Source: Carex sylvatica (Eukaryota > Streptophyta > Magnoliopsida > Poales > Cyperaceae). From it: a stretch of 35,284 nt of DNA. The translations under genes and the position numbers were made by a program. Below the pieces are notes generated by a model. That model did not search any database. It saw only the letters and a program-made list of their open reading frames with translations, and was not told the origin of the DNA. Below, in pieces: positions 14,094-23,956 of this stretch. How positions within the stretch are numbered: the first letter of the stretch is position 1; every line of letters starts with the position of its first letter. The DNA is taken from assembly GCA_964058845.1 (NCBI GenBank), contig CAXKVR010000938.1, positions 1 through 35,284 on the forward strand, written 5' to 3'.

Positions 14094-14828
14094 GCAAGAT
14101 AATAGGGCATTTACCACCCAAATAGAACTCTCTAATTGAAGTTGTTTAGATCACTCTAATATTGTTACTATAAGGCAAGATTATAGGGTTTTTACAGGCA
14201 TAATACAACACTCCAATTGAAGGTGTTTGGAGTACTCTAGTAGTGTCTATATATGACAAGATAATATGGCATTTACAAATCAAATACCGCACTCCAATTG
14301 ATTTTGTTCATAGCACTCTAGTAGTGTTTCTATACAGCAAGATAATAAGGCATTCACAACCCTAACACAACACTCCAATTGAAGGTGTTTGGAGCACTCT
14401 AGTAGTCTCCTTATATGGCAAGATAATAAGGCATTTACCACCCAAATACAACACTCCAATTGAAGTTGTTTGAAGCACTCTAGCAGTGTTCCTATAAGGC
14501 AAGATAATAGGGCTTTTACAGCCGTAATACAACACTCCAATTGAAGGTGTTTGGAGTACTCTAGTTGTGCCTACAGATGGCAAGATAATAGGGCATTTAC
14601 AACCCAAATACAACACTCCAATTGATGTTGTTCGGAGTACTCTAATAGCGTCTTTATATTCCAAGATAATAGGGCATATACAACCCTAATACAATACTCT
14701 AATTGAAGGTGTTTGGATTACTCTAGTAGTGTCTATATATGACAAGATAATATGACATTTACAAATCAAATACAAATACTCCAATCGAAGGTGTTTGGAG
14801 CACTCTATTAGTGTCTCTATATTTAAAA

Positions 14829-15139
14829 TGATAAAATAATAAAAAAATCATTAACATTCTAAACAAACGTAAAATTTGGGAAGGCACTTACTCCTCGACC
14901 GCAGCAGTGATCATTAGCATTCTTTTATGCTTCTTATTAGAATCGAACACGTACAATGCACTTTCTCTTAGCATAAGGATTTATGCATGTTAGGTTTGTA
15001 GCATACGTACAATCGAACACGTACAATGCTCATTCTTTTTATGCTTCCCAATGATTTCTGCATGTTAGGTTTGTAGCATGTCATATTCTATAATTTCTAT
15101 GAATTAAAATAAATTTAATAAAATTAGAATATATATATA
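14829..15139. other. AT-rich satellite flank with a partial local duplication
   Basis: No gene is seen here. AATCGAACACGTACAATGC occurs at 14941 and 15011, and TGCATGTTAGGTTTGTAGCA at 14984 and 15059, so a segment of about 70-75 bp is partly duplicated. On the minus strand GAGGAGTAAGTGCC near 14897 resembles a splice donor and may belong to the decayed CACTA gene immediately upstream on that strand. Confidence 0.5.
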
Positions 15140-15930
15140 ACACTAACATTTGATGATAAGGTATGAATATCAATCTCTTGTCCCAGTTTTCTTTGAGTGT
15201 TTTCCCTATGTATTGAAGAACACCTCATCGGTCATCATTCAACAGGTCGACACATATTCTTGCAGGATCCATGAAACCAACTTGCTCATTGGAAAATTCC
15301 TTCGTGATGAATTTGTGCCAATACTTGTAAAAAAAGGCATACAGGTGATCTCAATTTTGTGAAATTTGAATTAAAAGTACTATGCAATTATTATGAATAT
15401 TAACTCACAACATCCAGATCTGAATAACTGGTACAGTGAGTCACTCCCGTGGTGTAAGCAAGGCTGCATAATCATCTACATAAACGTATATGGACTATGT
15501 TGAACGGAAAATATCAAGTGACAGATCAATTTTGAATGCACTATCATCTAGCTCTGAAAATCGATCATGCAGCTGTTTGAATGTTCGTCCTAGCTTGTCA
15601 AAATTTATACGATCAAACGCCTTACAGTGACTCGTTGCGTTCCCACGTCCAGGAACTTATAACTCTTTGTGTGGTTCCTGTAAAATTTCATAATAAATTG
15701 AAATAAAATCCAAAATCAACTATAACTCTCATATAGATACAAATTAAGAAGTATAAGAACTTGTAATAACAATATACCTCAACTGAATCTGTCGATATCA
15801 TGACGAAACTGCCGAGGTCCTCCTTTATGGTTACCAGCTCGCCATTTGGTACAGGTAAGGGGATGTCTATGTAGTTCGCATCGCAAATAGCATCCACCGT
15901 TACTCTTGCATGGTCGGGCGCCTCTTTAAT
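15140..15930 (-). pseudogene. Relic of CACTA-associated DUF8039 / Ulp1-like gene
   Basis: Three exon-like blocks are collinear on the minus strand. Block 1 (about 15930-15778) encodes a DUF8039-like segment with IPLPVPNGELVTI and LGSFV and ends at GAG|GTATAT. Block 2 begins after a TTTTACAG acceptor (15677) and ends at a GTGAGT donor (15409-15408). It contains FDKLGRTFKQLHDRFSELDD and is broken by TAA, TAG and TGA. Block 3 (about 15350-15140) contains VGFMDPARICVDLL, one stop and KRLIFIPY. That DPARI...IPY layout resembles the Ulp1-type cysteine peptidase encoded by many plant CACTA elements. The catalytic part beyond IPY is not seen. The right end abuts the truncated Athila element. I am fairly sure of the family type and less sure of exon borders. 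Confidence 0.66.
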
Positions 15931-15950
15931 GCTACGTCGGTTGGTAGGCA

Positions 15951-16022
15951 CGCGAGTCGCATCAGACAGCACACGAGTCGCATCAGTTAGGATGCGAGTC
16001 ACATCAGATAGGAAGCGAGTGG
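15951..16022. promoter_or_regulatory. Palindromic-word cluster in Athila 3' non-coding region
   Basis: Four variants of the element's word, GCGAGTCGCATC and close forms, lie in tandem just before the truncated end. They are the same odd palindrome found in the element's LTR and in its coding linkers. Whether they act in cis is unknown. Confidence 0.6.
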
Positions 16023-16239
16023 CAACAAGTGTTAAGCCGGTAGAGCTCGCCTCTTAAATGTCTAAATAGAGTTTAACTAGAAGCAAATAAGCAATCAAAA
16101 CAAAAGTTTATGCAGAAAAAATCATTTAACTAATCTAAGGGCTTGGGTTGCCTCCCAAGAAGCGCTTGTTTTAGGTCTCGAGCTTGACCACCTACCGCTA
16201 AGGTTCGATTGAAACAGGATAGGAGAGATCTTGAACAAA

Positions 16240-17499
16240 TCAGTCGGGACGAGGGTGATCAGCAATGTAGAGCTTGAGACGCTGACCATTAACCTTAAAG
16301 GTACCACATGCTTTATTTCTAATCTCAATTGCACCAAAATGGTACACCTTCTTTACCACAAATGGGCCGGGCCATCGAGACTTTAATTTTCCTGGAAAGA
16401 GTCTTAGCCTAGAATTAAACAAAAGTACAAGATCACCTTCTTTGAAATCGCGAGGCATGATACGCTTGTCATGAATCAACTTGGTCTTTTCTTTATAGAT
16501 CATTGCATTCTCATAGGAGTATAAGCGCATTTCCTCCAACTCATGTAAGTCAAGGATATGCTTTTCTCCAGCTGCAAGCATGTCCATGTTGATGGCTCGC
16601 GTTGCCCAGAATGTTTTGTGTTCGAGCTCCACAGGTAGGTGGCATGGCTTCTCATACACTAGCAGAAAAGGGCTCATCCCTATTGGTGTCTTAAAGGTGG
16701 TACGGTATGCCCAAAGTGCATCATTTAGCTTTAGAGACCAATCATTCCTTGTCCTTGCCATAGTCTTCTCCAAAATAGACTTGATTTCCCTGTTTGAGAT
16801 TTCAGCTTGACTATTTGATTGAGGGTGATAAGAAGTGGTTACCTTGTGGGTTACCTCGTGGCGACTCAGAAGATTGTTGAATTGGCGGTTGACGAAATAC
16901 TTGCCTCCATCACTGATAATAGCTTGTGGCACTCCAAAGCGTAGAAAAATGATGTCATTGAACATCCGCTTTACTGCATTCGAATCTGCTCTTTGACATG
17001 GCACTGTTTCGACCCATTTGGACATGTAATCTACTGCAACCAAAATGTACTCGTATCCACAGGATGATGGGAATGGTCCTATGAAATCAATACCCCACAC
17101 ATCAAAAACCTCTACTTCAAGAATGGAGTTGAGAGGCATCTCGTGGCGTTTGGTAATGTTCATAGTTCGTTGACACTTGTCACAAGCTATAACTAAGGCC
17201 CTAGCATCCCTGAAAAGAGTAGGCCAAAAGAAACCAGATTGCAATACCTTGGCAGCTGTTTTGGAGAATGAAGTATGGCCTCCATAAGCTGATGAATGGC
17301 AATGATCAAGAATGGAGCGCGTCTCCTCATGCGGCACACAGCACCTAAGGATGCCATCAATGCCGACTTTGAAAAGAAATGATTCATCCCAAAAGTAATA
17401 CTTTGCATCTGATTTGAGCTTCTTCCTTTGCTGGTAGGTAATGGTATCAGGTAGAATCCCAGAAGCTAAGTAGTTGGCAATGTCTGCATACCAAGGATC
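16240..17499 (-). pseudogene. Athila integrase region (open, 420 codons)
   Basis: This stretch has no internal stop and is in frame with the upstream RNase H, but is cut off from it by a TAA at 17502-17500. It encodes the integrase, which inserts retrotransposon cDNA into the nuclear genome. The N-terminal zinc-binding part shows [10 protein letters not shown] and CDKCQ. The catalytic core shows D in [11 protein letters not shown] in [10 protein letters not shown] and E in [10 protein letters not shown], giving the DDE triad. The C-terminal part ([20 protein letters not shown] to [13 protein letters not shown]) is the conserved tail of this lineage, and there is no chromodomain. The TGA after DHPRPD is a natural-looking end. 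I call it a pseudogene because the polyprotein that should deliver it is broken. Confidence 0.92.
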
Positions 17500-17502
17500 T
17501 TA

Positions 17503-18933
17503 CTGATTTTCCACGCAGGTCGCATTGATTTCCACATGGGTCACATTGATTCTCATGCGGGTCGCATGCGGATGGATGCGAGTCGCATCAGTAGGGTTCA
17601 GTGCAGAAACTGAGAGGAGCTGTTCGTCAAGGAACGAGTCATTGATTGGCAAGTTGGCAAAGCTCTCACCCTCCAAGTGAAGTCTGGATAGATGGTCAGC
17701 CACAGTGTTTTCAACTCCTTTCTTGTCCCTAATTTCAAGATCAAATTCCTGCAAGAGAAGAATCTATCTAATTAAACGAGATTTAGTGTCCTATTTGTGC
17801 AACAAATACCTGAGTGCGGCATGGTCGGTATAGACAATTATCTTGGAGCCCACCAAGTATGATCTAAACTTGTCAAGAGCGAACACAATGGAGAGAAGTT
17901 CCTTTTCGGTAGTTGTGTAGTTCATCTGAGCTGGATCTATCACCTTGCTAGCATTACTAATGGCACAAGGCTTCTTGTTCTTCCGTTGCCCAAGAACTGC
18001 TCCTACAGCATAGTCAGTGACATCGCACATGATCTCGAAAGGAAGAGACCAGTCAGGTGTTTGCAAAATGGGTGCTGAAAAGAGGGCTTTCTTTAAGCTA
18101 CAAAAATACTTGACATAATCATCAGTGAAAACAAATTCAGAATTCTTAATGAGTAGATTGGTCAGTGGTTTTGTAATTTTGGAAAAATCCTTAATGAAGC
18201 GATGGTAGAATCCTGCGTGACCTAAAAAACTTTGAATCCCTTTAACATTTGTTGGGATTGCAAGTTTCTCAATCACTTCAATTTTCGCCTTATCAACCTC
18301 GATGCCTTTGGAGGTCACAACATGTCCCAGAACAACTCCTGCTTTGACCATGAAGTGACATTTCTCCTAATTCAAAATCAAATGAACTTCTTCGCATCTC
18401 TGTAAAATTTTGCAAAGGTTAGTCAAACAAGAGTCAAAACATGAACTATAGACAGAAAAATCATCCATGAAAATCTCAACCTCATGCTCAATAAAGTCAG
18501 AAAAGATGGCCATCATGGCTCTCTGAAAGGTTGCTGGTGCATTACAAAGACCAAAAGGCATCCTACAGTATGCATATGTACCATATGGACAAGTAAAAGT
18601 GGTCTTTTCTTGGTCTTGTGGGTGAATTGAGATTTAGAAGAAAGCAGAGTAGCCATCCAGATAACAAAAGTAGAAATAGTTAGCAAGCATTTCTAAGAGT
18701 TGGTCGACAAATGGCAGAGGAAAGTGATCCTTGCGTGTTGCTGCATTGAGTTTCCTGTAATCAATACACATTCGATAACCATTCACCACACGTGTTTGGA
18801 TAAGCTCATTCTTCTCATTGGTAACCACTGTTGTGCCTCCGTTTTTGGCACCACATGGATAGGGCTCACCCATTGACTGTCAGAAATTGAGTAGATAATA
18901 CCTGCATCAAGAAGCTTGAAAATCTCTTTCTTG
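17503..18933 (-). pseudogene. Athila reverse transcriptase-RNase H region, broken
   Basis: Reading resumes left of the solo LTR with KEIFKLLDAGIIYSISDSQW and then shifts frame in the T-run at 18842-18846 (an A-run on the coding strand). RT motifs follow: RMCIDYRKLNAATRKDHFPL, MPFGLCNAPATFQ and the active-site FMDDF. RNase H shows MCDVTDYAVGAVLGQ, TEKELLS and VYTDHAALRYLL, consistent with its acidic residues. In-frame stops lie at 18636-18634, 18369-18367, 17793-17791, 17757-17755 and 17502-17500. Most look like single transitions at CAG, CAA or TGG codons. Between RNase H and integrase sits a linker made largely of the element's repeated word, read as DATRI and ATRM. No functional enzyme can come from this copy. 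Confidence 0.92.
17513..17592 (-). repeat. Four palindromic words in the RNase H-integrase linker
   Basis: Within the coding frame, ACGCAGGTCGCATTGAT, ATGGGTCACATTGA, ATGCGGGTCGCATGC and GATGCGAGTCGCATC follow one another on the plus strand. On the coding strand they read as ATR/ATC-type tetrapeptides, for example DATRI. The segment lies after ADHLSRL of RNase H and before the integrase, where the protein has no conserved fold. Confidence 0.8.
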
Positions 18934-18938
18934 ACTAC
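18934..18938. repeat. Target-site duplication ACTAC, left copy
   Basis: ACTAC immediately precedes the TG of the solo LTR and is repeated exactly after its CA end. Confidence 0.9.
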
Positions 18939-19108
18939 TGATATCTCCATATTATATCTAAATTATGGCCCTAATTTACAATGAAACCTGTGCTTTAAAA
19001 CCTATGAATGTGGACTTTTTACTTGTATTTCGATGAAATGTGGTACTGCTATGCTTTGTTTGGTATTTTGCAAGAAAAAAGGGTGAAAAACTGCATCTGA
19101 CTACTTTT

Positions 19109-19244
19109 CATACGGCCCGTATGACATTCTGTACGGACCGTACAAGATCTGCCCAACCACACAGAAGGATCCACAACAGAGGCACAAAGTCTCCAAGTCA
19201 AAGCCCAGGCATACGGTCCGTACGGGATCCTGTACGGGCCGTAC
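19109..19244. promoter_or_regulatory. Palindromic-word cluster 1 of the solo LTR
   Basis: CATACGGCCCGTATG (19109-19123) and GTACGGACCGTAC (19131-19143) form one pair. CATACGGTCCGTAC (19210-19223) and GTACGGGCCGTAC (19232-19244) form a second. Each is an odd palindrome, TACGG-N-CCGTA. Members of a pair are separated by 7-8 nt ending TCT or TCCT. The cluster starts 170 bp into the LTR, upstream of the TATA-like site. Confidence 0.85.
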
Positions 19245-20022
19245 AACGCTGATTCGAAAAATCCAGCTGGAATCTGAATTGAGCACGATTTGAGGAGCCG
19301 AAAAGGATACCCCTGGAGGCGTGATCTGGGGCATTAAAGGAGATATTCCACAGCAGAAAAAGGGAAATCAATCAATAACTTTCCATCATTCATTCTTGCT
19401 AAGGTTGCTTGGACAGGAGGAAAAGAAGAGGAGAAAGGAAGAACGCGAGTTTTGAACGGATCTTCGGATTTTCCACTGTTTTATCATGAACTCTTTTACT
19501 TCTTGTTATTTGTGTTATCTCATGAACATGAGTAGCTAATTTACTTTGTTTCTAGGGGTAAGATGTATTCTAGTTTAGCTTTGCTTGCATGCTACTTGGA
19601 TCTTGTGTTGAATGCTTGTTTTTACTATGTTGTGTAATATTTTTATTGCTTTATTTGTGCTTGCTTGAATTGATTAGTCATCCCGTTAGATGAATGCGCA
19701 CATCTAAGTGTTAGGAGCCAAGTCTATGACATTCATTCCAACCGAGTAAAGTATATGAAGTAAGGTAAAACCAAGGAGTACCCGAAAGGCGAAACTTTCC
19801 TTGAGGCGAAAGTCCTTGGATACTTTTAGTAAACTAACAAGTAACTTAGATAAATTATGCCAAAATGCGAAAGTTGAGGTTTAACGCATCTAAGAGGGAA
19901 GTACTTGAGTCCGGTAATCGGGTATTAGGCCAAAATGCGAAAGTTAAGGTTAGGTATCTAGATCTGGTCGAAAAGAAACCCTAAACATAGTACCAACACA
20001 GGAAACAGTAGCTGCAGCATTA

Positions 20023-20076
20023 ACTCGAGGTCCCATACGGACCGTACGGGAATCTGTACGGGCCGTATGCCTCGAG
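20023..20076. promoter_or_regulatory. Palindromic-word cluster 2, nested inverted repeat
   Basis: CTCGAGG and CCTCGAG enclose a pair of words, CATACGGACCGTAC and GTACGGGCCGTATG. Each word is self-complementary and the two are also complementary to each other. The whole can fold as one long hairpin or as two small ones. It lies about 1090 bp into the LTR, near the place of the second word cluster of the host LTR. Confidence 0.85.
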
Positions 20077-20398
20077 GCTGAACAGAAATGAAATCTGAAC
20101 CCTGGAAACACCCTTTTATCAATTGAAAACAACTTTAATTATCTTTTATTGTCTTTTAAACTTGTTATAAATCAGTAGAATTGTTAGAACCAAAACCAAA
20201 CCAATCTCTCTTACTTCTAGAATTTCAAGTGATTTTAGGATAAGTCTAGTGTTTTTCTTCCGTCCCTGTGGATCGATACCTGAGCATACTCAACGATAGG
20301 ATAGTACACCTGTTATCTGAATTGACAGAGTATAACAAAGGTTTAAAAAGTATAGCTTGCTATACTGAAACTTTGTAGCATATATTCCTGTGCGATCA

Positions 20399-20403
20399 AC
20401 TAC
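20399..20403. repeat. Target-site duplication ACTAC, right copy
   Basis: This is an exact copy of 18934-18938, directly after the terminal CA of the solo LTR. Confidence 0.9.
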
Positions 20404-23400
20404 CTCTCTTAGATTTGGGTTGAGCCGTCGCTGGTGCTCAACAGATGGCTTGTGATCGTCTTCCAGAAAGATTCTGTGCGAGCAGATGGACGGACTGATT
20501 CCCCTCAGGTTACTGATTGAATACCCGATTGTGCCTTGGTGAAGTTTCAGCTTCTCAAGAATTTTGGCGGTTTGATCGGGATTTAAATCTGCACTAACAA
20601 TAATGGGAAAAGAGCGGTCTGGACCAAGGAATTCATACCTGAGGTTAGTTGGTAGAGGCTTGAGCTCAGGAATCATCCCCTCTGTCTGAGCCTTAATGCG
20701 GGTCGCGTCAGAAACACTTGACTTGCGTGCGGAACCTGCGTTGGTTTCATTCGACTCGCTTCCTCTGGTCTCCAAGTCTTTAGACTTTTGAACGCGACTC
20801 ACGTAAGGTCCATGTAGGTCACATCCAGGTTTTTCCAGGTCAAAAGTTTCCACATCTGTACCATGCACTGATTCTAAGTTGGTTGTTTCATCCTGCATCT
20901 CAGACCAAAACTTAGCATATTCATCCCTATTCTTGTTGATTTGCTCAAGCAAGTAGCCTTCCGCCAAATTTGTTAAATATTCTTCGATCACATCTATTCG
21001 GAAACAAGATTCGACTGGGGAAGGATACTTCATGGCACGATCAAGTTGAAATCGCATCTTCTCCCCTCTAAAATTCAAGGTCAGTGTTCCTTGAAACACA
21101 TCAATAATTGCACCTGCAGTTCTAAGAAAAGGTCGTCTCAGGATGATGGGAACTTCCTTATCCTCCTTCATTTCCATCACTACAAAATCAACAGGTACAT
21201 AGTACTTACCAACCTGAACTGGCACATCTTCCACTATGCCGAGTGGAAGTCTTACCGAGGAGTCTGCTGGCTGTAATGTCATTCGGGTAGGTTGAAGCTC
21301 ACCCACTCCCAATCGATCAAAGATTGTGCGAGGCATGAGACTCACACTGGCTCCCAAATCGCAAAGAGCTCTATTGATCGTGGCTTTCCTTATAATGTAA
21401 AGAACAGAGAACTTACCAGGGTCGTCCAGTTTGGGTGGTAGCTCATTGTTCAGAATTGTACTGCACTGTTCTGTCAGTTTCACCGTCTCGTGCCCCCCCA
21501 AGCTTCGCTTGTTGGATATGATGTCCTTCAGAAACTTGGCATAGGTGGGCATTTGGGTCAAGGCGTCAGTGAATGGGATTGTGATGTGCAGTCCTTTAAG
21601 AACCTCGACAAAATTAGAAAATTGTGCGTTTAATTTGGTCTCAGCTAGTCTTCGGGGGAAGGGTGCAGGTGGTCTGTATGGTGGTGGTTTCTCAGAATCA
21701 TGACACGTGGGTCGCATGTCAGGAATGCGAGTCGTGTTCATCGACTCCTCAATTTGGGACTTAGGTCGAGTTGTTTCCATGCGGCCCAGAGTCACCTCTT
21801 CAGGGTTCGATGCAGGTCGCATGTCAGGGATGCGAGTCGCATCGACTGGGGTTTGATCTGTTGGGTAGGCTGGTTCTTTGTATTGCGTCCCACTTCGTAG
21901 AGTAATTGCCTTTGCTTCCTTGGGGTTAGGTTCTGGTTGAGCAGGTAGCTGTCCATGTTGAGGTTGGCTCGAGGTGACTATGTGACTCAATTGCTCCAGC
22001 AACTTGTTCTGAGCAGCTAATTGAGTAGGCACAGATTGCATTTGGTCCCACATGATTTGATTCATTTTACCTTGCTCATGAGTGAAGTTATCTGCATAGG
22101 GAGGCACATATGGTTTGGAAGAACTAGGTTGAGTTGCTCGGTTGTCCTGATTTGGAAAGGAAGCATTATGGTAGAAATTCTGGTTGTTGTTGTTACTGCT
22201 AGAAGGGTTGGTGAAAGAGGGTATGGGAGGATTGTTGAATGGTGCTGGGTTATTCTGATTCCACCTCCAGTTTTGTTGCTCTACCGGGTCCTTGGAGTAG
22301 GATCGGTTGAAAGGAGGTTTAGGAAAGAATGATGATTCATTGTTGAGGGAGTTTACTTGCCCAGTCTTCTCATCAGCTGGTACCCTTGAGCATTGCTCAT
22401 AAGAGTGCCTTTCATCTCCACACATGACACATGCTTGCAGTTGCTGCTCGACTGCCTTCACACTCAACTTATCCATTGTCCTCTGCATAGCATCCATCTT
22501 GGCAGTTAGAGCAGTGATGTGATCAACCTTGTATTTGCCGCCACCTCCAGGTCGGGTGTTGTCACGGCCAGACCACTGTTGGTTCTGTACCATGTTATCA
22601 ATCAGAATCATGGCCTCAAGAGGTTCCCTTGACATCAGTGCTCCACCTGCAACTGCATCAACAGTAGTACGAGTGCTCTCAGTCAAGCCATCATAAAAAG
22701 TTTGAATCAACAACCAATATGAAATACCATGGTGAGGACAAGAGTACTGCAATTCCCTAAACCTTTTCCATGACTCATTAAGGGGTTCATCAGACCTTTG
22801 TCTAAAACTGGTTAGTTGGTTTCTTACCTTTGCAGTCCTTTTGTGAGGAAAAAACCTTGTAAGAAATAATTTAGACAGTTCTCTCCAGTTGGTAATGGAG
22901 TCCCGTGGTAATGACCCTAACCATTTCTTGGCCTTGTCCCTCAGAGTAAAAGGAAATAAAGCAAGTTTGGTGTAATCAGCTGTTGTCCCATTGGTCTTAA
23001 TGGTTGTAATACATTCAAGAAAAGTTTAGAGATGAGCATGCGGGTCCTCATGATCCAAGCCATTGAATGTGTTCTACTAAACCATGTTGACAACTCCCGG
23101 ATTGAAGTTTGGTTGCTGGCCAGGAACTCTTGGTAGCCTGATTGTACCTCTGACATCTCCAGTCCTTGGCACATTAAACTCGCGTAAAGTCCTTGGCATG
23201 AAGACATCCATGTCATCGTCAGACTGGTCAGTCAGGCATTCCTTGTCTCTTTCTTTTGCTTCCCTGTCTTCCCTGCTCAGATGTTCTGACATTGTCTCTT
23301 TAACGCGGGTCATGCCTACCTTGATGCGGGTCGCGTCAGGCTTGATGCAAGTCACTTCGACTGGGACACTAGTCGTGTCTAGAGATGACTGTGCAGGATC

Positions 23401-23472
23401 AATATTGTTTGGAGGAGTTTCGTCAAAAACAGGTCCTTTGCTCCTCAGGTGGTAGTTACTTTTGGTCCTCAA
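20404..23472 (-). pseudogene. Athila gag-protease polyprotein, broken
   Basis: This frame encodes the capsid (gag) and aspartic protease of the Athila element. No ATG opens it: the frame is open upstream of 23472, so the start is uncertain. Capsid sequence (KWLGSLP, FYDGLTESTRTTVD) is followed by a CCHC zinc knuckle, CVMCGDERHSYEQC (about 22431-22390), a long polar Asn/Pro/Ser linker, ITLRSG, and the protease with ALCDLGAS (Asp codon at 21360-21358) and EVPIILRRPFL. Three in-frame stops break the N-terminal part: TAG TAG at 23079-23074 and TAA at 23028-23026. From 22752 it is open to the solo-LTR insertion. Sequence read beyond 20404 in this frame is LTR, not protein. The element's palindromic word is embedded in three linkers and read as DATRI or MTRV. 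Confidence 0.92.
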
Positions 23473-23887
23473 TTGATAGTTGTTTGTGGAAGATGGTAAG
23501 AAAGCCAGATTTTGAAATGAGAATAATAAAAGAAATGATACAAATTGAAATCTAGATTAACTTGGATAAGCTAAAATCCAAAAAATGATTGTCGTTCCTT
23601 GTACTTTGTTTAAAACCTTGATTTAGCTCCTGAATTAGATTGCAAGTGTATAACCCTTATCGAATGGTATAATCAGGTATACATTCACATGGAACGGTTC
23701 AATTCTGGACTCTTACTTAACTTAGTTAGGTACTAGAAGTAAGAAAATGTTGATTTGGTTTGTTTATATTTTCTAAATTCGATAACAGTAAATGACAACA
23801 ATTAAAAGTTTGGTTTTACTTGATTATAAAATGAAGTTTTCAGGATTTCAGATTTCGTCCTTCAACTCTACCTCTCTGGTCCTTCAC

Positions 23888-23956
23888 GCGACTCGCATAC
23901 CTTCGTATGCGATCTGTGTGATGCGACCCGCGTGCTCTCACATGCGAGTCGCATGG
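23888..23956. promoter_or_regulatory. Palindromic-word cluster 2 of the Athila LTR
   Basis: ACGCGACTCGCATACC, a diverged copy, GATGCGACCCGCGTG and CATGCGAGTCGCATGG follow in tandem. They lie 1136-1203 bp from the LTR start, near the second cluster of the solo LTR (about 1090 bp in), but with a different word. Confidence 0.8.

Larger units (their letters stand above)
1..14828. repeat. 81-bp satellite array with higher-order repeats
   Basis: About 183 head-to-tail copies of an 81-bp monomer fill this stretch, and the array continues beyond the left edge. A typical copy contains ACACTCCAATTGAAGGTG, TTTGGAGCACTCTAGTAGTG, TCTCTATATGGCAAGATAAT and AGGGCATTTACAACCC in that order. Two small inverted repeats recur in each copy: CTCCAA / TTGGAG with a 10-nt loop, and CACT / AGTG around CTAGT. 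Because 81 is 27 codons, three or four reading frames stay open over several monomers on both strands. Those open frames (up to about 163 codons) repeat a 27-residue unit, break irregularly and show no domain, so I regard them as by-products of the period. Copies in the left half are more diverged than those at 7300-14100. The array decays into AT-rich sequence at about 14828. I do not recognise the satellite family. Confidence 0.95.
18939..20398 (+). mobile_element. Solo LTR of an Athila-like element (1460 bp)
   Basis: It begins TGATATCTCC, ends TGTGCGATCA and is flanked by the 5-bp duplication ACTAC, so it has LTR ends with no internal region. It splits the pol frame of the host Athila in the opposite orientation: the host reads LNPNLREVV up to the junction and VVKKEIF after it. 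Its start matches the host LTR start at 14 of 15 positions, both share AATGTGGTACT further in, and both have a CTTACTTCTAG segment in the downstream half. It is therefore a related but distinct family. A weak TATA-like ATTAAAGG lies at the homologous place near 19334. GCCAAAATGCGAAAGTT occurs twice, at 19859 and 19929. Confidence 0.94.

Noticed and set aside
154..14664. Dozens of open frames of 60-163 codons with repeated ECC..LLS.. or YNTPI..VW.. peptides
   Set aside because: They are the 81-bp satellite read in several frames on both strands. They have no domain, no consistent start, and irregular stops.
1..14828. CRISPR-like array
   Set aside because: The monomers are contiguous with no unique spacers, and the context is a plant nuclear genome.
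15150..15362. Plus-strand ORF of 70 codons
   Set aside because: It is antisense to the Ulp1-like exon (VGFMDPARI), which explains the sequence better.
15790..15804. TGATATCGAC as a possible start of the missing Athila 3' LTR
   Set aside because: It lies inside the DUF8039-like coding exon, and only the first seven bases match the LTR start.
20290..20403. C-terminal residues of the gag-protease frame reading into the insertion
   Set aside because: Sequence below 20404 in that frame belongs to the inserted solo LTR and its target duplication.
23084..23455. Plus-strand ORF of 123 codons
   Set aside because: It lies antisense to Athila gag and has no recognisable feature of its own.
23555..23585. 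Primer-binding site next to the 5' LTR
   Set aside because: TTTTTTGGATTTTAGC after the LTR end does not clearly match the 3' end of a plant tRNA that I can recall.
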